Shown piece by piece: positions 45,401 to 56,680 of a stretch of DNA of 64,000 bases (the stretch's first letter is position 1; each line of letters starts with the position of its first letter). This DNA is from Astropecten irregularis. Lineage: Eukaryota; Echinodermata; Asteroidea; Paxillosida; Astropectinidae. The position numbers were made by a program, and so were the translations under genes. Under the pieces are notes generated by a model that worked only from the letters and a program-made list of their open reading frames with translations, made no database searches and had not been told where the DNA came from. The stretch lies in the NCBI GenBank assembly GCA_963971285.1, contig OZ020249.1, forward strand, positions 1,302,001 to 1,366,000. The letters are read 5' to 3'.

Positions 45401-45818
45401 AATGGCTAGAATAAAGAACTCCAATTGTTAAAGACAGAGAAAAGACACAAGGTGTGAGATACAGTTTAAGATTAAGACAATAGAATGCATGCAGAATCTT
45501 AAATATTGTAACAACATATGAAACAATGCATTATATCTGGATGCTGTAGTAGAATTAGACGGAAATACACGATGAAAAATTTTACTTTTATAAATTATTA
45601 TTGCCTGCCAATTATGAAGGGTACGGTAATAAGAAAACAAAATTTAACAAAGAACTAAACAAGCAAAACTTTAAAGCAACAAAACCAAACAAAGCAACAT
45701 AAAACAAAAGCATAATCCTAAATGAAGCAGACTACCTTGTTCAATTATATACTATTGTATTATATTTACATACATAAAATGAAAAACAAATTGCCAATCT
45801 TTTTACAATTTCGGGACG

Positions 45819-46172
45819 TTAAGGTAATATCATACTTTAGTTTTTGTCAAAGAAATGCACATTCATGGGCAAAAATATCAAGAAAGATACAGTAACAGTC
45901 ATCTGTGAAAATTTCAGTCCCATTTCAGTCCCATACGGTCCCATACGGTTTTTGAGAAAACAGTGAAAAACGGCCACAGTATTTCTTAAGTCTTTTTTCT
46001 TTTATTTTTGGTCTTTAAAAGATCACAAATAAAGACTGGTTTTACTGTTTTCTTGATAAATACGGCATTATAGGCAGAACAAATTAACGGTATGTTTCTA
46101 CCATCACCATCTTTATACCCTGTAAGTTAAAGGTAAATCTTTGAAGATTTCTGTTTGGGTATGCTACCCAAA
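45819..46172 (+). mobile_element. miniature element, family 1, with short internal duplication
   Basis: Starts ttaaggtaatatcatacttt; includes cagtcatctgtgaaaatttc and a doubled cagtcccat/tcccatacggt; ends near gtatgctaccc with an eroded terminus. Confidence 0.75.
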
Positions 46173-46639
46173 CTAGCCGGAAGTTTTTGCTAAATTTTAA
46201 TGAGCAAATCGATGAAACAATGACTATAACTCTCCATGTTAGAAGATGTAACAAAATCTGTTAATAGTTGTATCAGTTCAAGCAGTAGAGGATTCAGTAC
46301 ATTGTAGCCTACAGTGATTCTAGCGATATTGTATTTACAAGAATACCGGCAACTGGTTGGGGTTTACATGTGTCTAGATACCAGAAAAACAACAATGTAT
46401 TTTATTCCTGCATGTTCCTTGTTTTGATTGCCAATGAGCTTAATGGAAGGCTGAAAAAATCAATCATTGGTTACTCTGAAATCGTTTTAATTACTTTGTC
46501 TTTCCGTTTTACAAGGACGGAAACCGGGTAAAAACAATAGACATGAACAATATTAACAAGCAAGGGCCAGGTAGTTGTCATGGGAACGGAGGACATTTTT
46601 ACATCCGGGACATATTTTCAATCATGCATTCTCTTCATA

Positions 46640-46810
46640 GACCCTTTCGCGGATAGACCGGAAATGTGCAGTGATGAAATATGAGAATTGCATTGTGGGA
46701 TTGTCATTGCTCATATCTTGTGATACCAGGGACCCATCCGCAGATAGGCCGGAAGTGTGCAGTGGAAGCATATGAGAAATGCATTGTGGGATAGTTGTAA
46801 TGTTTTGTAC
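46640..46810. repeat. two-copy direct repeat
   Basis: The block cgcggatagaccggaaatgt...gcattgtgggat recurs about 95-100 bp later as ccgcagataggccggaagtg...gcattgtgggat. No reading frame of note. Confidence 0.5.
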
Positions 46811-47828
46811 ACGAAATCCAATAGCCTGGCTATCAGCGAAAGGCTCTATTAAATGACTTCGCAACTCACATTGGATAATCCACCAAACACTGACTTCTCA
46901 TTCTAATCAGAGTACGGGCTCGTACTGTTAAACATACAAGAGCTCGTTCAACCTCGTACACACAATTGACAATCTACGGTCCTCATCCCACAACCTCTTA
47001 CACTGTTACATCAACCTTTACCCCAAGGACGACCACATGAATAGGGCATTGTGCGTCTCTGCTCCCGCACTTAGGAACAGCCTATACCCTTCTGCTTCAA
47101 AGACACTCCTATACCATCGGAGAGACACGGTGCAAAACTTCTAGACAATCTTGAACTGCCAAAAACACTCGCATCTTCACTCGGAAAATCTGCTTGTGAT
47201 ACCGAAGTAGGGCTATTCCCTTTATGTGCAAAACCAATGGCAGTACATCGGTCAAATTAGTGATAGGTCAAAATGTCAATAAGAAATATAAATATCATTA
47301 CATAGGGCAAAAGTCAATTGTAACTTGCGGAGAACAATGTACACCAGAAAGCTGGTAATTAACTTCGCGGGTTACCCATAGGGTCCAACTGTTATGGACC
47401 CGGAAGCAGCATCTACTTACAAGGAACAGGCCCGGGCTTTTTGTGATTATCACTTTTCGAGATAATGGTCGATGACTCCAAAATTATGGCCAAAAGGGAA
47501 GGATCTTTGAAGAAATCAACAGTCATGAACAGACGAATATTGCCAAACTGCAAAGAGTGATTCGTCCACGTCCACGTCTACTTGAGACTGATTGTTAGCT
47601 CACTACAAAGCCTCATAGGGATAACCATTACATCACTGCATGCTAACACAACGAATCAGTGTCAATGATTTGCAAATTGCCAACTGATTACTTTTCCAAG
47701 TTTCTAATCTATAAACTTTGATCATTACACGAACATGAACTACGTTCAATTGTGAGTGAAAAACAACGTTTTGTACTGCATAGGCCTACTGTTTGTCAAT
47801 AGTTTTTTTTTTTATGGAAACCTCTGCA

Positions 47829-48868
47829 ATGTTCGTGTTTGGTGTTATTTTGATTGCTGCATCTGTTTGGGGCGAGAGTTTCTTCAAGACGGGCCCTAAG
47901 AATACCATGGCTAGTAGGCGATAATGTGACACTGAGCTGCACGGTCAATATTTCGGTGTGCGAGGAGTCCTTAAAAATGTCTCGTGTGCTTTATTGGAGA
48001 CATCTACCAAGTGGAGTTAGACCAGTCCCAACGTTACCAACGACAATTGCGTATTGTAACGGGCTTATTTCTTACGTGTATCAATATGAAGTGTCATCAC
48101 AGGGTCCAGAGTGGACTTTACAAATACCAGACGTGAATCAAAATGCTGCAGGAGATTGCACATGCTACATCTTTTCCTATGTTTCTTCTGATCCACAAAA
48201 CAGTGAGTACTCTCAGACAGGGACACTCAGTGTTGTTGAGCCCATCACCACGGTTGTCCAACCATCGACTTTAGTGAGACTCCAAGGTGCTCAGGCTGCC
48301 TTCAGCTGTTCATACGACCAGCAGTCGACAGAGGACTCACACGCTTGGCTCATGTTAACAAGTGGCAGCAGGAAGAGAAATAAAGGCTTCTCAAAACATC
48401 AAGTTCAAGAACAACAAAAAACAGCTCACAATTAAGCAGCTCCGGATGGAATACAATGGCAGCCGAGTGGCATGCGAGGTGGTCCGAGGGTCAGTCTCAT
48501 TAACAAGGCAGAGGGAAAGTGCCTTATTGCTGGTCCGTCCTAATGAGGCACCAGTCAGCACCACGCATGCAGTTATAAAGTCCATACATCTACCGTCAGA
48601 CTCAGGCGCAGAATTTCCCGATCAATCTACCACCGACAAATCTCCAATTGACAAGGATAACATTGCCGAAGAGTCTAATAATTTCGTGGTCATCGTAACA
48701 GGATGGACTCTAGCTGGAGTCTTCTTCATACTCAGCCTGACGTTGATCCTTTATCTCCTCGTCAAAAGACGAGCTAAATCAGACACCCATCAACCACGTG
48801 AAACACCAAAGATCCAAAATGGTGACCGAGAGTCCATATCAGATCACATCTATGAAACAAAAATCTAA
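47829..48868 (+). pseudogene. decayed paralogue of the Ig receptor at 29558
   Basis: The ATG at 47829 opens a signal peptide like that of the intact gene (MFVFGVILIAASVWG). Two bases are then missing relative to the intact copy near 47911 (gctagtagg against gctgtagtagg), leading to an early stop. An Ig-like segment follows in another frame (LVGDNVTLSCTVN, GPEWTLQIPD, with the expected GxYxC replaced by GDCTC). A one-base insertion near 48370 shifts the frame again into the second Ig end (MEYNGSRVACEVVRG) and a membrane helix ending LVKRR. The tail stops soon after at 48868, lacking the ITIM/ITSM region. The tract is also intronless. A spliced rescue of the frame is not evident. Confidence 0.85.
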
Positions 48869-51089
48869 CTTTTTCTCGTGTGAATCCAAGCTGAAGAAAC
48901 GTAGAATGGTGAATATCTCTATGAGAAACAAGCACGAAGTGTCCTTTACAGAACACCGTAAGAATAAGCAGAAGAGTCGATTTATCAGTGATGGATCCAG
49001 ACATTAAATAGGAAGCACATAAATAAATTGCACCATTGACTCATGTAAATATATGCAGAATTTACCAGAAACACAAAGGAGTTAGTGGCTTAAGATAATG
49101 ACCTTATTTCACTTATAGAGACCAGTTGCCAGTGAGCTTATTTACATATAGGACTCATCATGTGTCACTTGATATACAGAGGTTTTGTTAAAATCTTTTC
49201 AATTTCCTGCGTCTGACTTTATAAGTCATTGCTTTTGTTTGATTTTAAAATAATATCACTTAATGAGGAGAGTAAACATCGCAGTATAGTAGACGTATTA
49301 ACCGGAAGTATTTAGCCAGAATTTTGTCGTGACTCAATAAGATACAAACGAAGGGATGAATTACTAGCAATTTACTCGTTTTCCTAAAAGTTTTATCTAT
49401 AAGTGTATATATTTAGCAAAAAGCGTATATCACAATACTTACGTAAGTATGTAGTATAACCAGTATAATGTTAAGAAAAATTTGAGGCTTTGCATGGTGA
49501 CAATTGGTATGTGGATCGGTTTGCGAAAACACCATGTAAGAATCGTTCGTACTTTCGCACTTCTATCTCATTCGCACTTCTCGTAAGGTCTCAACGTTTC
49601 GACTAGCCTGCTCTAGTCATTATCGAGAGACCACAATGTTATGACCATTATAATGTTATTACTCAGAAAGTTGAACTACAATAGTTAATTGTTAAATCAA
49701 TGAAAGTGGCCCAGTTGAATACATAATATGATATGAGAGTGTACATCAATGCTTGAAGAATTTATGATTAGGCCTAGATTATGACAGAAATCGTAAATGG
49801 AAATATTGTAAGGAATATTTTATGTTATGATGCTGTAGTAGACTTAGTATTGATTAGAAATGTATTGACGTTTTATACTTTGCTTACCGCTGCGAGATGT
49901 ACTGAGGAAAACTACTAACACTTTGGAATCGGTTTAAGTGAAAACGTAGTCCTGAAAAGTCCCACACACTGGGTTGGTAAGATGTGACATGGGGAAAAGC
50001 CACTTGATGCATAGTTAAAGATGTATGTACTATAGATAATGTTTCACTATTAGCAAAAGCTGTGAAAGCAGTGCAAAGGTCGTGGGCTCTTGTGGGTCAA
50101 TCTCAAGGTCTTATTGTGACAACTCCCCAGATTGGAATTTTAAGTCCAGCCACGGGAATCAGGCTGCTTGTGTCCTTAAGCATGACACCTTGCTCATAGA
50201 AATAGCTTCCATACACGTCACCCAGGAATAAGTGGGTACCCGTGACAGTAGAGATAGACATGTGTCTGACTAGCCTCCACGTGCTTAAACAGCCACCCTT
50301 TACCTTGTACTTTCAGGTACATGTTATTGTAGTTATTACGGGAATGACAATTTGTCCGATGGCCAATGCAATCAAGTTCATTGAGATTTCCTTTGGTATT
50401 AAATTCAATGCAATTCTTTAGGAATGATTTGGATTCTTCTATAAACAATGTCACATCTTTAAGAATATTTCAATTTGAGGAATACTGAAAGAATTTATCG
50501 ATAATTGGCTACTGGTTATTTGTTATTGATTGATTATACAATTCCTCATATTTCGGCATATTTGCAACAATAATACAACTTTTAAATATTCGAAAGCAGT
50601 AAGAAAATTAAAGAAATGAAGAAAGGAGAGAGAAAAGCTATTCTTGAGGAGGAAACTCAGTGTACGATGGCAGATTGTTCAAAATAGTTTGACTATACAA
50701 TGTAACCGGAAGTAACTGACACTGACATTTGAACCAACTTCCTCCATTATTGCATGCAGAGTCTATAGTTGCCCAATATGCAGGTTTGAATAAAGATAAA
50801 GCAGATATTGTATGCATGTCATTTACTTCCTGGTGTATAAAATCCATGTGTCATGGTGCATTTCTGATTGCAAACTTGTAGATACATAATATGAGGGTCA
50901 GAGAGTGCCCATGAAAGCGTGCATTTCGGTGTTTTTAAGTCTGAAATATTGTTGTTTTTGCGCGAGTATCGTAGTAGGTTCTTTGCAGCCTATGATATTC
51001 GCAAGACGTTGGACTCAGCGCACAGAGGCTAATCAAACCACAAAGCCACTTCTACCCTCGCAGGTACCAATTTACACCTGGGTGAAGAG

Positions 51090-51329
51090 CAGTGGCGTCG
51101 CCAAGGGGGGGCCAGGGGGGGGGCACGTGAACCCCCCCCCCCCCTCCCCCTGGAAAACCTCGTGCCCCCCGCGTGCCCCCCCCCCCCCCATTTGAGATTT
51201 GGGTTGGTGAAAACAAATATATATATATTATGGTAGTGCCCCCAACAATTGCTAGTGCCCCCCAACAATTGCTAGTGCCCCCCATGTGCCCCCCCCCCCC
51301 CCAGACTCAAAAGTCTGGTGACGCCACTG
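51090..51329. mobile_element. hAT-type miniature element with 8-bp target duplication
   Basis: Ends CAGTGGCGTCGCCA and TGGTGACGCCACTG (one mismatch), flanked by GTGAAGAG at 51082-51089 and 51330-51337. The interior is dominated by C-runs and gtgccccccaacaattgcta repeats. It is absent at the homologous site of the second duplication copy. Confidence 0.85.
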
Positions 51330-52090
51330 GTGAAGAGGAACAACATCTGACAAAGCGTCTTGCACAAGGATGCAAGCACCATTAACCCATGGCTGGATAT
51401 GATAACTTAACACACCATGTGTCATATAACACCTTATTAGGCTTGCCTTTAAGCAACGTGTATCACTTCAGCACTGTATACCCCGTGCTTTTGAGTGCAC
51501 ATGAAAGAATCAGGCACCGGCTCATGAGGAATTTAATTCTTATTGATTGAATATAATTTCTTTCTTTGATAAATGACAATATTTCCCTCTACCCCTGTGC
51601 CTCAAAGGTATACACTGAGCAGGGATGGTGTAAATGTGTAGGCCTACGTACCTGTAGCACAACAAAGTTGACTGTTAAGAGTCATGTGGTGCAAAAACTG
51701 ACATAGCTTTACCCTTTTTAAAGGAAGTGCGTCAGTGACAGGAAATAAAAACCACAAACACCAGAAAGATTTTATTGCGCAGTTTGCACGTAGGCATCCC
51801 TACAGAATCATACCAGCCAAACAACCGTGCGCAGTGGAGACGTATTTCCTCAAAACCCTGCAGGAATAATGCGATTGCAGCAGGTCTTGTGTACGTTTAA
51901 CAGGGAAATACGTTGGCATTGATTTTGCTATATAATTGTTTCAAACACAGAATCATATCAGGTCGAGGGACTGCTGATGACGAACACATCGAGGCTCATG
52001 ACCGTGTTACATCGCCTCACATGATAAATACCTGTGAGTATCTATACGTACTTTGAATATACTTTTGATTTCCATAACTGTCCTTAACCC

Positions 52091-52465
52091 TTATAGGGAT
52101 GGTACAGAATTGGTAAGACAAAATACACTTCAAGATCACAGATTCACATAAAACTTACACAGTATAATGGTGATGATAGGAGAAAACATCCCATGAAATG
52201 TTTTTGTCTGAAATGCCATATTCGTTGAGAAATAAATGAAACAATTTTCCGATTGGAGTAAATCGCTTCGAAGCGTTTTATTCATTCGTTGAAATGTGTA
52301 CAGTTCTCTGTACACGGGTTTTCCCTATTTTCTCGTGGCCCAAATGGCTGATTGACCTCAAACTTATACATGTTTGTCAGTTAAGATATATGATGGATTT
52401 CATAATGTGCTTTCACTGTCAGGAACGGTTTTGTCGCAAAAACCAGTTATGTACCATCCCTTTAA
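52091..52465. mobile_element. miniature element related to family 2
   Basis: Ends ttatagggatggtacagaat and gttatgtaccatccctttaa are inverted. The interior shares architecture (ctcgtggcccaaatggctga, gacctcaaactt) with family 2 but is well diverged. It lies between the two duplication copies. Confidence 0.65.
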
Positions 52466-52613
52466 ATTTATTTGTTAGAAATATTAATGTCTGTGGACGG
52501 GTTAGAGTCGGAGCGGTGACGTTTTTATCGAAAAAGGTCAGAGGACATCCCCTACCTCATGTTGTGCAAATTGTGATGTTGTAATCCACAGAGCGTCTGT
52601 GACTATAGATTCG

Positions 52614-52766
52614 GGGGTCGATTTCACGAAGCATTACGATCGATCGTAACTCGGGTTACGAAGGATTACCCATCGTATAAGGGGGCCTATTCTACGTAGG
52701 ACTGCAATGCATCGTAAGTCCTACGATTGATAGTAAGTTACGATGAGTGTGGTGAAATCGACCCCT
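52614..52766. mobile_element. miniature element, family 3
   Basis: Inverted ends ggggtcgatttcac and gtgaaatcgacccc. Internal tacgatcgatcgtaactcgg and tacgattgatagtaagttac can pair as well, so most of the element folds. Relative at 28934-29073. Confidence 0.75.
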
Positions 52767-53305
52767 GGTAACATATTCATGCATTCAATGCAGCGAAATG
52801 AAGAATGTCCCCCAAACTCTATTCCACGTAATCGGCGTTTGAAGTTCCCGAATCGTACAAAATAACATCAACTGTAAATCTGTTTCTGTATGTGCGTTGG
52901 TGTATTTTTTGTAGGGGAAAGGTATGAAAGTATGGAGAAGGTGGTTTTCTACAACGTGTCTTAATCAGTGTTGGCCTATATGTGTTTCTGTCATCTTTTA
53001 CGAAATGTTAAGGAAAATCTCTCGAAATCTGACATTTTTCACAGTGCGCATTAATTCGTGCTGATCTGTTTATGTCTCATTGCTGTGCGATGTTTGCGGC
53101 GTTGGTAACATTGAACAACAAAAAAACCCAAAACAGTGGCTCGTCCTATTAATAGCAATGACATCATCCTCAGAAACTCTGCAATACTCCATATTGAAGG
53201 TTTGTGCGAAGAGAAATCACATTGTCTGATTCGCGGCCAGAGTCACGCGTCATTCAAATGCATCGCTCTGATTGGTGCCTTGTGCGTACTGTGAGAGCTG
53301 TTTAC

Positions 53306-53478
53306 CTAGGGCCTGTTTGTTTCAATCACGCGATCAGTGCGTGATCTTGCAGATCCACGTCCCATGCAGGATACACTGAAATGGGATCCGGAGCATCAGG
53401 ATCACTGATCTTGTAACTGAAACCATGGAGGAAGGAAAACAGTTTTCCTTCCTCCATGCTGAAACAAACAGGCCCTAG
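53306..53478. mobile_element. miniature element with CTAGGGCCTGTTTGTTTCA ends
   Basis: A 19-bp perfect TIR (ctagggcctgtttgtttca and inverse) encloses about 135 bp, with inner inverted words (gatcagtgcgtgatc, ggaaggaaaacagttttcct). No gene. Confidence 0.75.
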
Positions 53479-53636
53479 CTAGAGACACTGTGGCAGTCCT
53501 CTGGCAATCTAATAGAAATACAACATTAGCAGTATTACAATATTACAATTTGGATTTACCTGCATGATTTTATTTTGTAGAGTCGATCTATAAAATTGGT
53601 ATAGTAATTGCCATTCTTGAGCGTATTGGTTACACT

Positions 53637-53745
53637 CTAAGGTACTATCATACTTTGGTACTTTGGTGGCACACCAAAACAGAAATATTCGCCTATAACT
53701 TACAGGATATAAAGAAATGCTGTATTTATCCAGAAAAGAGTAAAA
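53637..53745 (-). mobile_element. truncated family 1 miniature element
   Basis: The first part ctaaggtactatcatacttt, ccaaaacagaaatattc and tgtatttatccagaaa match inverted family 1. The rest is missing; the duplicated segment starts directly after. Confidence 0.6.
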
Positions 53746-54331
53746 CCAGTACATCAGTCAAAGTGATAGGTCAAAATGTAAAACAAGAAACATTTTATAT
53801 CATCCAGCAGATTAAGTCAAACTTAATGTAAAGAGAATAGATAGAAAGCTCGTAGATTCGTGCGTTGCCCATAGAGTCCAACTGACAGGGACCCGGAATT
53901 AACATCTACTTACAAGGAACATGCCCAGCTTTACATGTATTTATCACGCTGTGAAACATGGTCCAAGTAAAGGAAATGTGAAGAGATCATGTAAACAATC
54001 AGACGAATATTGGAAAGTTTCTAAGAGTAATTCGTCCAGGCGTACAAGCACAGTTCAGGCTGATTTCAAGCAGGAAACAAAGCCTCTTACATTTATCACT
54101 GGCTACTTTTCAACACAACAATTTAATTAGAGCTACAATCCCGAGTTATTGTCAATGCACTGGAAATTGCGAACTGCTTTCCCGACTGAGTTTTCAACCC
54201 CATAAACTTTGGGAAATACACTTGAACACTGCAGTACTGGCTCACGAGTTGCATTCTCATTTGAGTAACCAAATTGTTTCATCGAATACTGTTTTTCAAT
54301 TGCACCAGTTTACTGGGGACATAAGGCTAGA

Positions 54332-54466
54332 ATGTTGGTGTTCGGTGTTATTTTGATTGGTGCGGTATCGGTTTGTGGCGAGAGCTTCTTCACAGCGGGT
54401 CCCAAGGATACAAACAAGGAGGAAGTGTCCTTTACAGAACACCGTACTAACAGTGGACACACCTAA
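54332..54466 (+). pseudogene. remnant of an Ig-receptor paralogue: signal peptide fused to 3' region
   Basis: The ATG at 54332 starts MLVFGVILIGAVSVCG, clearly the family signal peptide. After 26 codons the sequence jumps to DNA homologous to about 48930, just past the first pseudogene's stop, deleting both Ig domains and the membrane helix. The residual frame of 44 codons ends at TAA 54464-54466. A secreted micropeptide is conceivable but unsupported. Confidence 0.8.
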
Positions 54467-55379
54467 TTATACACACAAAAATGACAAGAAATGTTATAAC
54501 ATGCACCCAGATAAATAGCAGCTCATTTCCGCAACACTGAATTTGTACAACATCAGATAATAAGCTGAAGAGTCGATTTATCAGTAATGGATCCAGACAT
54601 TAAATAGGAAGCACATAAATAAATTGCACCATTGACTCATGTAAATATATGCAGAATTTACCAGAAAAACAAAGGAGTTAGTGGTCTAAGATAATGACCT
54701 TATTTCACCTATAAGAGACCAGTTGCCAGTGAGCTTATTTGCTGGAAGCACTCATCATGTGTTACTTGATACACAGAGGTTTTGTTATAATCTTTTGAAT
54801 TTCCTGCGTCTGACTTTATAAGTCATTGCTTTCGTTTGATTTTGAAATAATATCACTTAATGAGGATGGTAAACATCGCAGTATAGAAAACGTATTAACC
54901 GGAAGTATTTATCAAATCATTCCTCATTTGATTACAAAAGAATGAATTACTAACAATTTACTCGTTTTCCTAAGGTTTTATCTATAAGTGGAATGCAAGC
55001 GTATAAATTGAGCAATTTTGAATGATTATGAATACATTTATGACGATAAAAGCGCATATCACACTATTTATGTAAGTATGTACTATAACCAGTATAATGT
55101 TAAGAAAGATTTGAGGCTTTGCATGGTGACAATTGGTATGTGGATCGGTTTGCGGAAACACAATGTAAGAATCGTTCGTGCTTTCGCACTTCTATCTCGT
55201 TCGCACTTCTCGTAAGGTCTCAACGTTTCGACTAGCCTGCTCTAGTCATCATCGAGAGACCACAATGTTATGACCAGTATAATTTTATTGTTCAGAACGT
55301 TGAACTACAATGGTTAATTGTATGATATGAGAGTGTGCACCATTGCTTGAAGAATTTATGATTAGATTATGACAAATAT

Positions 55380-56612
55380 TGTCACGAGATCATAAAGTTC
55401 ACACGTTGCTGCAATAATTTGTGTACCGTAACTCTTTCCTTTAATAATGCGATTGCTCACACTGTAGGTGATTCGTAGTACAGTCAAATAAACATTCAAC
55501 AATTGTGTGCGATTCCTGTGTATGAAAGAAAAGAATAATAAAGCCTGTATAAGTATAGCTATAAGAATCACACAATATAAACTGAACTGCTTGATGCATG
55601 GAAAAACAAAGAATCTCTCACTATGTCATTCGGAGAAACTTGAGTGGGAAAAATGAGAGAAAAGGAAAACAAGGCTGAAAAATGAGTCTCTAATTCTGAT
55701 CTCCCTGAAACATCTGAAAGAGTGTATGTTTCTAAAAAGTCAATAAAAAACCTCAAATGCATAAGAGGAAAGTCTTATCTTAATGTCTAGCCTTTGCGTC
55801 ACCAAAACCTGCAACTTTGCATGAGAAATATCATGGTAAAAACTATCGGCGGTACAACAAACTATAACTAACTTAATAAATCACAACATGCTAAAACGGC
55901 TGAATAAAGACTAATAGCACTATCTTGACTGGGCGACTTATCACCATAACTCTCAATGCAATATCACTCCGCGTAAAGGATCGTGTGCGAGCTCGTAACA
56001 GTACTGCGTCCATCAAAAATATTCATACGCTTAAGGAAAATAGAGCGAATGCAATCAGACCAAAATGCAATATACGTGGGTCTTAGGAATTACACATAAT
56101 ACTAAATAATAACTCTGAACACTAATCACAAACAAGACTGCTCAAACTATAAATGTAGACTCTGAAAACGAGGAGAAAGGTACGCTGAAGAAGAGCACAG
56201 CGACCGCGAAGCATGGCGCTGGCCCGGTGCACTAAGCAAAGAATTCTGCACACCCTCTCTTTCAAGGACGATCTTAAAAACCCGTAAAAATGACACTAAA
56301 TGCGATACGTGAACACCAATCACAAATCTCTGATAAATCTACAGCTACTTAATATAAGAAGAAACCTACCTTGAGTAAACAAGAAATGTCGAACGTCGAT
56401 AAAACTCGAACAAAACTTCAACGTTAATCTATTCTAAATGACTTTATGAACTCATGTACAAGTGGTGTGCCACGTCATTGTTTTAACATGCAATACATTA
56501 TCGGTCGCACACAGTGATTTCGCGCAGGCATGGGCTGCGCAGAACTAGACTGTAGACTCGTTACAAGGCGCGAGGAACTAGGCAAAAGCGTGAAACATGT
56601 CATGTCATGACA
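55380..56612 (-). repeat. 3' LTR of the Bel/Pao element
   Basis: 1,233 bp, ending tgtcatgacatgacatgttt-side outward and TGTCACGAGATC at the host boundary on the plus strand. It contains AATAAA words in leftward reading. Same length as the other LTR. Confidence 0.92.
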
Positions 56613-56680
56613 TCCCATCCCCCCAAAGGTGACGGAATGTCACAGGATCAGATACTGCACTGAGCGTCTCACTATGCATG

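Larger units (their letters stand above)
47235..51780. repeat. segmental duplication carrying Ig-receptor relatives, first copy
   Basis: Homologous in order to 53745-55379 plus 62010-64000. Matching landmarks include gtacatc(a/g)gtcaaa, atctacttacaaggaac, the signal-peptide region, caccattgactcatgtaaat, cgtaaggtctcaacgtttcg and cacaccatgtgtcatat. It differs by point changes and indels, including a hAT-type element at 51090-51329 present only here. Confidence 0.8.
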
